64,000 bases of DNA, taken from the NCBI RefSeq assembly GCF_009758415.1, contig NZ_WQRF01000002.1:310001-374000 (forward strand), read 5' to 3'. Positions 38,859 to 47,027 of the stretch are shown piece after piece. Position 1 is the first letter of the stretch. Every line of letters begins with the position of its first letter. The translations under genes were made by a program, and so were the position numbers. The stretch comes from Devosia marina. Its GTDB lineage: Bacteria; Pseudomonadota; Alphaproteobacteria; Rhizobiales; Devosiaceae. The notes beneath the pieces are model-generated. The model saw only the letters and a program-made list of their open reading frames with translations. It was not told where the DNA came from and made no database searches.

Positions 38859-40330
38859 GGCAGCTCCACGACTATCAAGCCAATGCCATCGCCTTTCTAC
38901 GCCAATCCCTGGCCAAGGGACACAAAAGGCCCATGCTCCAGGCGGCGACCGGGTCAGGTAAAACGGTTATCGGTGCCCACATTACGCAATCGGCCTTGGA
39001 CAAGGGAAAGCGCGTTTGCTTCACCGTTCCGGCGATCTCGTTGATTGACCAAACCGTCGAGCGTTTCCGGCAGGAAGGAATCGATAACCTAGGGGTTATT
39101 CAGGCAGACCATCCTGCCACTGATCCAACGGCGCAAGTCCAGATCGCCAGTGTCCAAACCCTCGCCCGCCGCATGTTCCCTGGCACTGACCTCGTTATCG
39201 TTGACGAGGCCCATCAGATGCACAAGGCGGTGTTCCAATGGATGGGTCACTGTCCAGAACTCCCATTTGTCGGGTTGTCGGCAACGCCTTGGACCAAGGG
39301 CCTCGGCAAATACTACGACGACCTCATTGTGGCTGCGACGACGGGTGATTTGATCTCCCGGGGCTTCCTGGCCCCATTCCGGGTCTTTGCCCCGTCGCAT
39401 CCTGACCTTTGCAAGGTTCGAACTGTTGCTGGTGACTATCACGAGGGCGACCTCGAAGAGGCCATGAGCGAGCCCAAACTCACGGCGGACATCGTGTCGA
39501 CCTGGTTGGAAATGGGTGAGAACCGTCCGACCCTTTGCTTCGCGGTCAATCGAGCACACGCGAGAAAGTTGCAGGACGAGTTCACGGCCGCCAATGTCAG
39601 TTGTGCCTATGTCGATGCCTACACTGACCGTGAGGAGCGCAAGCGGCTCTGCGAGGCCCTCAACGATGGGCTGGTCAAGGTCATCGTCAATATCGGGACC
39701 ATGACGACGGGCGTGGATGTTGATTGCCGGTGCATCATCCTGGCGCGACCCACGAAGTCGGAAACCCTCTATGTCCAGATCATCGGTCGCGGCCTTCGCA
39801 CTGCGCAGGGCAAAGTTGATTGTCTGATCCTCGATCACAGCGATACCACGCTGCGGCTGGGCTTTGCCGACCAAATCCACCACGACACGTTGGACGATGG
39901 GCGCCGCGACGAAACCCGTTCCCGGAATGCCAAGACAGGCACGCCCAAGCTGCCCAAGGAATGCACCAGTTGCCACTTCGTGAAACCGGCCGGCGTCCAC
40001 GTTTGCCCTCAATGCGGTTTTGCACCCGCGCGTAGGGAGGACGTGGAAACGGCGGCAGGCAAGCTCGTTCAGGTGGCCGGAGGCAAGGCACAGGCAGATC
40101 ACTCCACCAAGCAAAGGTTTTGGAGCGGGCTGCAATGGTATTGCCAGCAGCGCGGCTACAATCAGGGCTGGGCATCGCACAAGTACCGGGAAAAATTCGG
40201 GGTCTGGCCACGTGGGATGCTCGACACGCCGCGTGCCCCGGATGCGGAATGCGCCAACTTCGTTCGGGCTGGGATGATCCGGTTTGCCAAGGCCAAACAG
40301 AAGCAATTGCGGGAGGCGACCAATGGGTAA
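38855..40330 (+). CDS. DEAD/DEAH superfamily 2 helicase
   Basis: The 491-residue product has Walker A (QAATGSGKTVIGA, residues 31-37), DEAH box (VIVDEAHQMH, 117-120), motif III LSATPW and motif VI VQIIGRGLRT. A C-terminal CTSCHF-CPQCGF pair looks like a zinc ribbon. It is of the type III-restriction/SSL2-like helicases found in phage replication modules. It overlaps the genes on both sides by four to eight bases. Confidence 0.88.
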   Translation: MRQLHDYQANAIAFLRQSLAKGHKRPMLQAATGSGKTVIGAHITQSALDKGKRVCFTVPAISLIDQTVERFRQEGIDNLGVIQADHPATDPTAQVQIASVQTLARRMFPGTDLVIVDEAHQMHKAVFQWMGHCPELPFVGLSATPWTKGLGKYYDDLIVAATTGDLISRGFLAPFRVFAPSHPDLCKVRTVAGDYHEGDLEEAMSEPKLTADIVSTWLEMGENRPTLCFAVNRAHARKLQDEFTAANVSCAYVDAYTDREERKRLCEALNDGLVKVIVNIGTMTTGVDVDCRCIILARPTKSETLYVQIIGRGLRTAQGKVDCLILDHSDTTLRLGFADQIHHDTLDDGRRDETRSRNAKTGTPKLPKECTSCHFVKPAGVHVCPQCGFAPARREDVETAAGKLVQVAGGKAQADHSTKQRFWSGLQWYCQQRGYNQGWASHKYREKFGVWPRGMLDTPRAPDAECANFVRAGMIRFAKAKQKQLREATNG

Positions 40331-41303
40331 TCTCGCAGACCGTGCACAGGGACGGTGGCGTGAAATTCTTCCCGCTCTCGGCATCGACGCCAAGGCATTG
40401 GTCAACAAGCATGGGCCATGCCCTGTCTGTGGTGGCAAGGATCGCTTTCGCTTCGATGACAAGAATGGGTCAGGAAGCTGGATTTGCAACCAGGGCCATG
40501 GTGGCGAACACGACAAGGCAGCGGGTAGCGCCGGAAATGGCGTCTCCCTTGTCATGGACTTCAAGCAGTGCAGCTTCCCCGAGGCAGCGCGTCTGATCGA
40601 AGGCATTGTCGGAAAAGCCGACAATGACCGGCCTCCATCCATGCCGGTCGTGGACGAAGAACAGGCCGCCCGAGAACGTTACCAGCAAACCATTGCGCTC
40701 TGGCGTTCCGGTATCGCCATCCGCTCAGGTGATCCCGCAGATCTCTATCTCCGGTCTCGCGTTGGTCCGTATCGGCCAACACGGGCATTGCGGCTCATTC
40801 CTGAGACCGTTTTTGCTGGCCGGTCCATGCCCGCATTGCTCTCGGCTTTTGTGGATGTCCACGGCGAATTGTGCGGGGTGCAGCGGACCTTCCTGACCGC
40901 CGATGGGCAGAAGGCGAAGGGCATCGAGGCGCCCCGCTGGAACACTGGGACTTTGCCCGAGGGCGGAGCCATACGATTGGCATCGCATGACAACACCCTG
41001 GGGATCGCCGAGGGCGTGGAGACGGCCCTATCTGCAACCGCCCTCTACGGTGTTCCCTGCTGGGCAGCGTTGAACGCCGGGCGGCTGGAGGCATGGGAGC
41101 CACCCGAGGGCGTTCGCAACATCGTGGTGTTCGGTGACGCGGACCTGAACTACCGGGGACAACAGGCGGCCTTCAACCTGGCGCATCGGCTTTCACGCAA
41201 GGTGCAGGGGAAACCCGAACTGGTGGTGCAGGTGGCCATACCCGAGGAGCTGGCAACCGATTGGAACGATGTCCTGCGCAAAAGTGGGCAGCGTGCTGCG
41301 TGA
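40323..41303 (+). CDS. Zinc-finger/Toprim primase-like protein
   Basis: The 326-residue product has an N-terminal zinc-binding domain (GPCPVCGGKDRFRFDD, then SWICNQGHGGEH) like phage P4 and T7 primases. It has a C-terminal Toprim domain with LGIAEGVETALSATALYG and VVFGDADLN. It should prime replication with the adjacent helicase. The start at 40323 overlaps the helicase stop. Confidence 0.85.
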   Translation: MGNLADRAQGRWREILPALGIDAKALVNKHGPCPVCGGKDRFRFDDKNGSGSWICNQGHGGEHDKAAGSAGNGVSLVMDFKQCSFPEAARLIEGIVGKADNDRPPSMPVVDEEQAARERYQQTIALWRSGIAIRSGDPADLYLRSRVGPYRPTRALRLIPETVFAGRSMPALLSAFVDVHGELCGVQRTFLTADGQKAKGIEAPRWNTGTLPEGGAIRLASHDNTLGIAEGVETALSATALYGVPCWAALNAGRLEAWEPPEGVRNIVVFGDADLNYRGQQAAFNLAHRLSRKVQGKPELVVQVAIPEELATDWNDVLRKSGQRAA

Positions 41304-41361
41304 TGTCATCTGCACCCTTTTCCTGAGAACACCCCCGTTACTCCATCAGATGACATCTGCT

Positions 41362-41385
41362 GAACACCGGCGAACGGGCGAGAAC
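41362..41385. promoter_or_regulatory. Three GAAC boxes at 10-bp period upstream of the virion-gene promoter
   Basis: GAAC occurs at 41362, 41372 and 41382. The first pair, GAACACCGGCGAAC, is the reverse complement of GTTCGCCGGTGTTC and matches the integrase-region boxes at 34715 and 34789. Confidence 0.6.
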
Positions 41386-41423
41386 GAAAACGGATACTAA
41401 GTCATTGTAATATAAGGCTAAAG

Positions 41424-41452
41424 TTGCTTTATCGGCAGATTTGCCCTAGAAT
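41424..41452 (+). promoter_or_regulatory. Sigma-70-type promoter for the ribbon-helix-helix/virion gene run
   Basis: TTGCTT (41424-41429) and TAGAAT (41447-41452) are separated by 17 bases. The spacing is ideal and the boxes match four and five of six consensus positions respectively. It lies 30 bases upstream of the ATG at 41482. Confidence 0.7.
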
Positions 41453-41454
41453 GA

Positions 41455-41478
41455 GCGAACACCAGAATTGAGGTTCGC
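41455..41478. promoter_or_regulatory. GCGAAC/GTTCGC operator-like inverted repeat
   Basis: GCGAAC (41455-41460) and GTTCGC (41473-41478) flank 12 bases, between the -10 box and the start of the ribbon-helix-helix gene. That protein may bind here and autoregulate. Confidence 0.5.
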
Positions 41479-41481
41479 CAA

Positions 41482-41649
41482 ATGAAATCGAAGCTCGACA
41501 CCGCCCCCGCCCTCGATGAGCGCATCAGTCTTGTGCTGCCCCTAGATCTGAAGGCTCGGCTTTTTGAGATTGCATCCCGCAAACGCCTTCCGGCCTCGCA
41601 TGTGGTTCGCGAAGCGATCCATCACTACACGACTGAACACGCAGCGTAG
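41482..41649 (+). CDS. Ribbon-helix-helix (CopG/Arc-like) DNA-binding protein
   Basis: The 55-residue product DERISLVLPLDLKARLFEIA then SRKRLPASHVVREAIHHYT fits the ribbon-helix-helix fold: a short strand followed by two helices. It opens the virion-gene run behind a strong promoter and is a candidate element regulator. Confidence 0.75.
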   Translation: MKSKLDTAPALDERISLVLPLDLKARLFEIASRKRLPASHVVREAIHHYTTEHAA

Positions 41650-41658
41650 GGGGTAGTC

Positions 41659-42963
41659 ATGGCAACCCGTCCCCTCTTTGGCGATAACGGCTTTTTCGGA
41701 AACCCGTTTGCCCCTCAGGTTTCCGGTCCTTCTGTGCCGATGCCTCGCCAGCAGGGCGGCATGGGTCAGATGCCAACCACACAGCGACCCCAGCGCATCG
41801 GGCAGATGCTCGGTTGGGGCGACAACCCGCTCTACCAAGCGTTCGATAGCAATCGAAACGCCCTGATTATGTCAGGCATGGCCATGCTCGATGGCGACAT
41901 GACCGACGCCTACCGGGCGTATGCGCAAGGCTCGATGCTCGACAACCAGGAGGCAGAGCGCAAACGTCAGGGTGAAATGGCGACACGCTACGCTGAGCTA
42001 CTTCGCGGTTGGGGTCCAGAATACGAGCAATTTGCATCGGGCATTGAAACCGGGGCTTTTGAGCCGGGGCAAGGCTACCTCTCTGCGCTCGAATACCAGC
42101 AGGATTTGAAAACGCAGGCTGCTCAGCAGCAGCAGCTTGCCGGAAATGCGCAGTTCTTGCCGGAGGGGCCATGGCGTGACGCCTACATGGGCGGCGCTAT
42201 CGACTTCATGGATGCGCACAAGTGGTCACAGGGCGGCGGTGAGCCTGAAATGACCGACACCCAGACCAACCTAAGTTGGCGCGCTCAAGAGGCCGGTCTG
42301 GTTCCCGGTACGCCAGAATATCAGAGCTTCATTCTCAGCGGGGGCAGTGGGGGCGGAGGCCTCTCCATCACCTCTGATGGTCGGGGCGGCTTCTCGGTCA
42401 CTCAGGGCATGGGCGGAAAATTTAACCAGACCGTAGATGGCGGGATGGGTGACGAGTTCGTCAAAATTCAGCAGGACGCATTGTCGGCAGTTACCGGCCT
42501 GCAAACCCTCGACGCCATGGAACAGGCAATGTCAGACCCCAGCTTCTATTCGGGCTTTGGGGCTGAGCAGCTCATGGGCTTGAAGCAAGCCGCCGCCGCT
42601 ATCGGGATTGACCCCGAGGGCGTGACCTCGATGGAGTCTTTCAGGGCATTGAGCAACAAGGCGGTGCTTGATGCCATGGGCGGTTCGCTCGGAACCGGCG
42701 TTTCCAATGCCGACCGTTCGTTTGTCGAGGCCCAGGTTGCCCAGTTAGGAAACACCCCGGCAGGCAACGCGCAAATCATCAGCATTCAGCGCGCCCTCAA
42801 GGAACGCCAAATCCAGATTGCCGAGATTGCCGACCGCTACCGAGCGGCCAATGGAAACATGAATGGCTTCGCCACCTACCTCGCGCAGTGGGCAGAGGCG
42901 AACCCGCTATTCCAGCAGGCCGGGGGAAATGCCGCCGATCCGCTCGGGCTCTTTGGGGGCTAA
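41659..42963 (+). CDS. Virion-associated-like protein, Gly/Gln/Met-rich (434 aa)
   Basis: The product is rich in Gly, Gln, Ala and Met, with PMPRQQGGMGQMPTTQRPQR near the N-terminus and a long helical Gln-rich middle (DLKTQAAQQQQLAGNAQ). There is a glycine-rich centre and a helical end. This composition and its position before a membrane-interacting partner resemble internal virion (DNA ejection) proteins of podoviruses. That is inference from composition and context only. Confidence 0.6.
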   Translation: MATRPLFGDNGFFGNPFAPQVSGPSVPMPRQQGGMGQMPTTQRPQRIGQMLGWGDNPLYQAFDSNRNALIMSGMAMLDGDMTDAYRAYAQGSMLDNQEAERKRQGEMATRYAELLRGWGPEYEQFASGIETGAFEPGQGYLSALEYQQDLKTQAAQQQQLAGNAQFLPEGPWRDAYMGGAIDFMDAHKWSQGGGEPEMTDTQTNLSWRAQEAGLVPGTPEYQSFILSGGSGGGGLSITSDGRGGFSVTQGMGGKFNQTVDGGMGDEFVKIQQDALSAVTGLQTLDAMEQAMSDPSFYSGFGAEQLMGLKQAAAAIGIDPEGVTSMESFRALSNKAVLDAMGGSLGTGVSNADRSFVEAQVAQLGNTPAGNAQIISIQRALKERQIQIAEIADRYRAANGNMNGFATYLAQWAEANPLFQQAGGNAADPLGLFGG

Positions 42964-42967
42964 GCCA

Positions 42968-44695
42968 ATGGCAATGACCCTTGAGGACTTCAAGCGCCAG
43001 AATCCGGCATATGCCCAGACCCCCGACGACCAGTTGGCGGATGGGCTTTACCGCAAGTTCTACGCCGACAAGATGGACCGGGCCGACTTCGACGCCATGG
43101 TGCAATTCCAGCCATCTCCACAGGCCCGCTATGACACGGCCTTGGGGAAGGTGCGCCAGTCGCAATTCCCCGACATGTCGGATGAGCAGTGGCAGGACTA
43201 TAGCGGCAAGTTCTTTGCCCCAGACATGCAGGCTCAGGGTCAGCAGTCCACCACTCTCGGCTTTGGCGATGAAATCAGCGCGGCTATGGGCGGGCTCGGT
43301 GCCCAGGCGCGCCAGTGGACCGGAGGCGGCGGGGGCGGCTTTGGTGAAGCCTATGGCGACCTCTACGAGCTTGAACAGGCCCGGCTAGAGCTTGCCCGGC
43401 AGAACAATGGCGCAGCAGGGACGGCGCTGGAGGTTGCAGGGGGCCTTGCAACCATGGGGCCTGCCCGGAGCGCCGCAGGCGCGTTACTGGCGCCAGCGGC
43501 CACGACCGGCGGACCTTTGCGTCAGATCGCTCAGGCCGCTCCGTCTGCCATGTCGGCTGGGGGTGTCTATGGGTTCGGATCAACGGACGGCGACATCGGA
43601 CAACGCGCAATCGGCGCTGGCGTGGGTGCTGGAATTGGTGCGGCCGGCGCTATGGCAGTGCCAATTGCTGGCAAGCTCATTCAAGGCACCGCCCGCAAGA
43701 TTGCCCAAATTCCGATTAACCAGGCGAACAAGGCCGCGCTGTCCCAGGCAGTCACCAATGCCCCATCGGCTGCGTCCATTAAGGCTGGATCAAAGGCCGC
43801 ATATAAGGCCGCTGAACAGACCGGGGCGACCATTGGCCAGCCCGCAATGCAAATCCTGGCCCATGACATTGACCAGTTGGCACGGCTTCAGGGTTTGGTC
43901 ATGCCGAGCGGCAAGCTCTCCACGGCTTATCCGAAGGTTGCCCATGCGATCCGGTCAATCCGGGAATATGCACAGGGGCCGGTTTCCATCGAGCAGGCGC
44001 AGACCCTATTGCGCTCGCTCCGCACGGCTCAGAAGTCGATTGACCCAGACGAGGCCCGGCTTGGGTCCATGCTTGTCGACCAGTTCGAAACTTTTCTCGA
44101 CAACCTGCCGCCCAACGCTTTCTCAGCAAACGGCCAGAAGTCGGGGCAGGCAATCCAGCAATGGGCAAAGGGCCGCTCGGAATGGGCGCGGTCCAAGAAA
44201 GTTTCGACGGTCGAAAACATCATTGCCGACGCCCGGCTAAAGCGCGGGGACTATGCCCAGAACCTTCGCAACGGCTTTGGCGCAATCCTGAAATCCAATG
44301 CCGCCAAAAAGCGCCGGGGTTTCACTGCTGCCGAGCTACAGGCAATCGAACGCTTTGTGCAGGGCGGGCCGATCGAGGAGCTATTGCAGCGCCTCGGTTC
44401 GGGCTCCGGCATTCCTGGAGGCTTGCTGGGTGGGCTCACGGGCGGTTGGGCGGGCGCCATGGCAGTCCCGGCAATCGGGATGGGGGCGAGGGCTATTTCC
44501 CGCCGTGGTGCCCAGCGTGGCGCAGACCTCTTGCGCGCCCAGGTGGCGACCCCTGGCGGCCTTCCTCCCATGCGTCAGCTACCCGCACCTACCCCCATGC
44601 CTCGGGTTGGTGCCCCGGCCAGTGTCGGTGCGAATGTGCTGGCAGGCGAACCGCTCCGCATCGTGGTCAACGGCGCCGGTTCATACAGGGGTTAA
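42968..44695 (+). CDS. Ejection/internal-virion-like protein with glycine-zipper segments (575 aa)
   Basis: The product begins MTLEDFKRQNPAYAQTPDDQLADGLYRKFY, a start-type common in phage internal virion proteins. It has glycine-zipper hydrophobic runs (AIGAGVGAGIGAAGAMAVPI; GGLLGGLTGGWAGAMAVPA) separated by a long helical region. The last residues, PLRIVVNGAGSYRG, match a motif in the SleB-type protein at 47028. A membrane-penetrating role is inferred. Confidence 0.6.
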   Translation: MAMTLEDFKRQNPAYAQTPDDQLADGLYRKFYADKMDRADFDAMVQFQPSPQARYDTALGKVRQSQFPDMSDEQWQDYSGKFFAPDMQAQGQQSTTLGFGDEISAAMGGLGAQARQWTGGGGGGFGEAYGDLYELEQARLELARQNNGAAGTALEVAGGLATMGPARSAAGALLAPAATTGGPLRQIAQAAPSAMSAGGVYGFGSTDGDIGQRAIGAGVGAGIGAAGAMAVPIAGKLIQGTARKIAQIPINQANKAALSQAVTNAPSAASIKAGSKAAYKAAEQTGATIGQPAMQILAHDIDQLARLQGLVMPSGKLSTAYPKVAHAIRSIREYAQGPVSIEQAQTLLRSLRTAQKSIDPDEARLGSMLVDQFETFLDNLPPNAFSANGQKSGQAIQQWAKGRSEWARSKKVSTVENIIADARLKRGDYAQNLRNGFGAILKSNAAKKRRGFTAAELQAIERFVQGGPIEELLQRLGSGSGIPGGLLGGLTGGWAGAMAVPAIGMGARAISRRGAQRGADLLRAQVATPGGLPPMRQLPAPTPMPRVGAPASVGANVLAGEPLRIVVNGAGSYRG

Positions 44696-44940
44696 TCTGA
44701 ATTGCCGAAGAACCAGCCAGGAAATAGCCCCGCAAGCCCAACACCCAGCCACAAGGCACAGGGCACCGGCAAAAGCGCAGCCCAAAAACCGCCGAGCTGC
44801 CAAGCGGCAAACGAGGCCGCAATGGTTGCCACGGCTGCAATGGCCACAATGCGCCAAAGCAGTGCCGGTGAAGTCAGCGGCCTGTCGGGAACACGGCGAA
44901 ATTCACCGTTCGAAAGCTCAATGCTTTTGGGTTCATCCAT
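44692..44940 (-). CDS. Small two-helix membrane protein
   Basis: The product of about 82 residues begins MDEPKSIELSNGEFRRVPDR and has two hydrophobic segments (LLWRIVAIAAVATIAASFAAW and FWAALLPVPCALWLGVGLAGLF). It is on the strand opposite to its neighbours. A longer start at 44976 is possible. Two-helix proteins of this type are common in prophages; a holin-like or superinfection role is possible but unproven. Confidence 0.5.
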   Translation of the reverse strand: MDEPKSIELSNGEFRRVPDRPLTSPALLWRIVAIAAVATIAASFAAWQLGGFWAALLPVPCALWLGVGLAGLFPGWFFGNSD

Positions 44941-44988
44941 GCCGAGCACGATACCCGCAAACCACATTTCCGACAATTGGGGGCTCGA

Positions 44989-45201
44989 ATGACCGAGACT
45001 GAGATTGTCCTAGCAATCAACACCATGCCGCTCGGGCAGCGCCTCGCCTTCGTTGAAGAATGGGCGCAGGGCGCGGCCGAAATGCGGACTTTCACCCCGC
45101 AAGACCCGCTCCGCGACATTTTCACAATGCAGCGGGCTTTGCTCAGCGCATTGGTCATTGCCGATGGCATGGGCTTTGGAAGCCAGTCATTGAGTGGGTG
45201 A
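44989..45201 (+). CDS. Hypothetical small protein (70 aa)
   Basis: ATG at 44989 opens a frame with TEIVLAINTMPLGQRLAFVEEWAQ. It is helical and soluble. Its stop overlaps the start of the next gene by four bases (GTGA). No family is recognised. Confidence 0.55.
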   Translation: MTETEIVLAINTMPLGQRLAFVEEWAQGAAEMRTFTPQDPLRDIFTMQRALLSALVIADGMGFGSQSLSG

Positions 45202-45317
45202 ACCCTTCGGTTGATCCGCTTTCGGCCATCGCCCAGGTGAAATCCATCGCGGCCTGGCTGCTCGACAATCCCGATTTCCAAGCCGCAGCCGGTGGCGCTG
45301 CCATCACGGTTCACTGA
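45198..45317 (+). CDS. Hypothetical 39-aa protein
   Basis: A GTG at 45198 overlaps the previous stop and encodes NPSVDPLSAIAQVKSIAAWL and then LDNPDFQAAAGGAA. Coupling to the upstream gene and the close following gene favour translation. Confidence 0.45.
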   Translation: MNPSVDPLSAIAQVKSIAAWLLDNPDFQAAAGGAAITVH

Positions 45318-45326
45318 GGGGTCGAG

Positions 45327-45620
45327 ATGGCAACCCACCTTCGCAGTCGTCTTTTCTGGCTTGAGCAGACCAGCAGCGGTCCTATTGGCCGCTTCATCGC
45401 GGTCAGGGGCGTAGATAGTTATGCCGATGCCATGTCGGTGCTGCGCAACCGCGGGATCGTCGTCGGACGCTACGATATCGTCTCTAATGAGCCCGGCGCG
45501 ATGCCGCCTGAGGTGGATATGGTCGAAGCCACTATGTCCCCCGAATGCTGGGTGGAGCTTCTGTCCGATGAGGCGGCAATGAATTCAATCAAAGGAAATC
45601 AACATGACCGCGCTGCGTAA
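45327..45620 (+). CDS. Hypothetical protein with N-terminal LRxRLxxLE helix (97 aa)
   Basis: The product begins MATHLRSRLFWLEQTSSG, then has a mixed domain (GRFIAVRGVDSYADAMSVLR). It is the first of five neighbouring small proteins sharing an N-terminal LRxRLxxLE-type helix. It overlaps the next gene by 17 bases. Confidence 0.6.
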   Translation: MATHLRSRLFWLEQTSSGPIGRFIAVRGVDSYADAMSVLRNRGIVVGRYDIVSNEPGAMPPEVDMVEATMSPECWVELLSDEAAMNSIKGNQHDRAA

Positions 45621-45903
45621 CCGCCTCCGCTCGCTGGAAAATCGTGTTGCTCCCTCCACCATGCCGATGCGGGTTTACGGCCTGGTGGGTGAAGGAGACG
45701 AGGCAGAACTGGCCGATTTCATCCGGTCAGAAGGATGGGCGTTCGACCCTGACACCGACATGATTATCCACCATGTGCCAATGGAACCGGATTATCGGGA
45801 CGGGGTGTTGCTCGGGGCCAAACCATGCAGCGTCCCAGAGTTGAGCCGCATTCGGTTCACCCAGGAACCCAAGAACCCTGCATGGCGATTGGAGGCGGCA
45901 TGA
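45604..45903 (+). CDS. Hypothetical protein with N-terminal LRxRLxxLE helix (99 aa)
   Basis: The product begins MTALRNRLRSLENRV. Its body includes MRVYGLVGEGDEAELADFI and DMIIHHVPMEPD. The start overlaps its upstream neighbour by 17 bases and the stop overlaps the next start by four. Confidence 0.65.
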   Translation: MTALRNRLRSLENRVAPSTMPMRVYGLVGEGDEAELADFIRSEGWAFDPDTDMIIHHVPMEPDYRDGVLLGAKPCSVPELSRIRFTQEPKNPAWRLEAA

Positions 45904-46139
45904 CGAGCGCGCTCCGTACCCGCCTGGACCGAATAGAGAAGCTCGGCGGCGACGCCATGCAGCGGTATATTGCTTCGCTGTCAGAGGAAGAGCTTGAGGC
46001 CCGGTGCGAGGAACTGTCCGCGCGTCTCCGGGGCGAGCTTGAGGCCAACGGGCACGATTGCACCGGGTTGGACAACAACCAGTTGGTTGCGCTTGCCCAG
46101 AGCATTGATCCGACATGGCCGAAAGCGGGGGCACGATGA
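45900..46139 (+). CDS. Hypothetical protein with N-terminal LRxRLxxIE helix (79 aa)
   Basis: The product begins MTSALRTRLDRIEKLGGD and is almost entirely helical and charged (SLSEEELEARCEELSARLRG). It may form a coiled coil. ATGA overlaps occur at both ends. Confidence 0.65.
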   Translation: MTSALRTRLDRIEKLGGDAMQRYIASLSEEELEARCEELSARLRGELEANGHDCTGLDNNQLVALAQSIDPTWPKAGAR

Positions 46140-46429
46140 CCAACATCGCCACTCGTCTCGCCAAGCTTGAAGCTGAAATCAAGCCGAACGCTGAAGGACG
46201 GCAATTCACCTTCTCCGGGGGCGCCCCTGACGCTGACCTGGAAGCCTTCGCCCTAACCTTTGGAGTGACATTGACCGACAAGGACAAGGTAATCCACCAC
46301 ACCCTATCCGCTGGCGCTGAGCATGTCGGCAAGCTGACCCTGGCGCACTGTAGCGAAGAGGGTGTGATGCTCGACTACGCCTTCAAGTACGCCAGATCCA
46401 TCATGCCGCTTTATGAGGACGACCAATGA
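46136..46429 (+). CDS. Hypothetical protein with N-terminal TRLAKLE helix (97 aa)
   Basis: The product begins MTNIATRLAKLEAEIKP, then has a globular part (GGAPDADLEAFALTFGVTL, KVIHHTLSAGAEH). The IIHH/VIHH segment also occurs in the product of the gene at 45604, suggesting these two are distant paralogues. Confidence 0.65.
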   Translation: MTNIATRLAKLEAEIKPNAEGRQFTFSGGAPDADLEAFALTFGVTLTDKDKVIHHTLSAGAEHVGKLTLAHCSEEGVMLDYAFKYARSIMPLYEDDQ

Positions 46430-46848
46430 GCCGTGGTGGGGCAAGGCCAGGTGCAGGCCGTCCGGTCGGAAGCGTAAACCGACGCACCGCCGAAGTCATT
46501 GCCGAGGCCATGGGAGCAGGCAAGACGCCGCTCGAATTCCTGCTCGAAACCATGCGGGACGAAGAGCTCGACCACAAGGACAGGGCATGGGCGGCAGAAA
46601 AGGCAGCGCCATTCATGCACCCCCGCCCGGCGCCCATGGAGCGCACTGTCTCACTTGATCTGCCCGATACGTCCACGGTCGAAGGGATCGACAAGGCCCT
46701 CGATGCAATCATTGCCGCCATGGGCAAGGGCGAACTCTCACCGCAAGAGGGTCAGGGCTTCATCACGGCCGTCGAAACGCGGCGCAAGGCTATTGAGACC
46801 GGTGACCTGCTGACCCGCATAGAGGCGTTGGAGGCAACCAAGCGATGA
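46426..46848 (+). CDS. TerS-like small terminase / packaging-specificity protein
   Basis: The 140-residue product begins SRGGARPGAGRPVGSVNRRT, a basic motif frequent at the start of small terminase subunits and related DNA-binding phage proteins. It has a helical middle (GKTPLEFLLETMRDEELDHK) and a C-terminal LLTRIEALEA. In satellites a TerS homologue redirects packaging. No large terminase is present. The family call is tentative. Confidence 0.55.
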   Translation: MSRGGARPGAGRPVGSVNRRTAEVIAEAMGAGKTPLEFLLETMRDEELDHKDRAWAAEKAAPFMHPRPAPMERTVSLDLPDTSTVEGIDKALDAIIAAMGKGELSPQEGQGFITAVETRRKAIETGDLLTRIEALEATKR

Positions 46849-47027
46849 CTAGTCTCCGGCAGCGTCTTGCCCGCCTTGAGGCCCACGATGATCCGGACAC
46901 GGACTATTTCATCAGCGACGAACCCGAAGGCGAGGCACCAGCAGTGGGGTCGTACGCAATTGGTCCGGAAATGTCGGGTGACGAGTGGGCGCGCTCATAT
47001 TGCGACCAGGCAGAAGAGGCGAGTTAG
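46845..47027 (+). CDS. Hypothetical protein with N-terminal LRxRLxxLE helix (60 aa)
   Basis: The product begins MTSLRQRLARLEAHDDPD and ends in an acidic tail. Its start overlaps the TerS-like stop by four bases, and the next gene starts directly after its stop. Confidence 0.6.
   Translation: MTSLRQRLARLEAHDDPDTDYFISDEPEGEAPAVGSYAIGPEMSGDEWARSYCDQAEEAS

Noticed and set aside
41362..41385. Alphaproteobacterial LexA (SOS) box
   Set aside because: LexA in this group prefers GTTC-N7-GTTC; here and at 34715 and 34789 the spacing is six. The consistent N6 and longer shared sequence point to an element-specific regulator.
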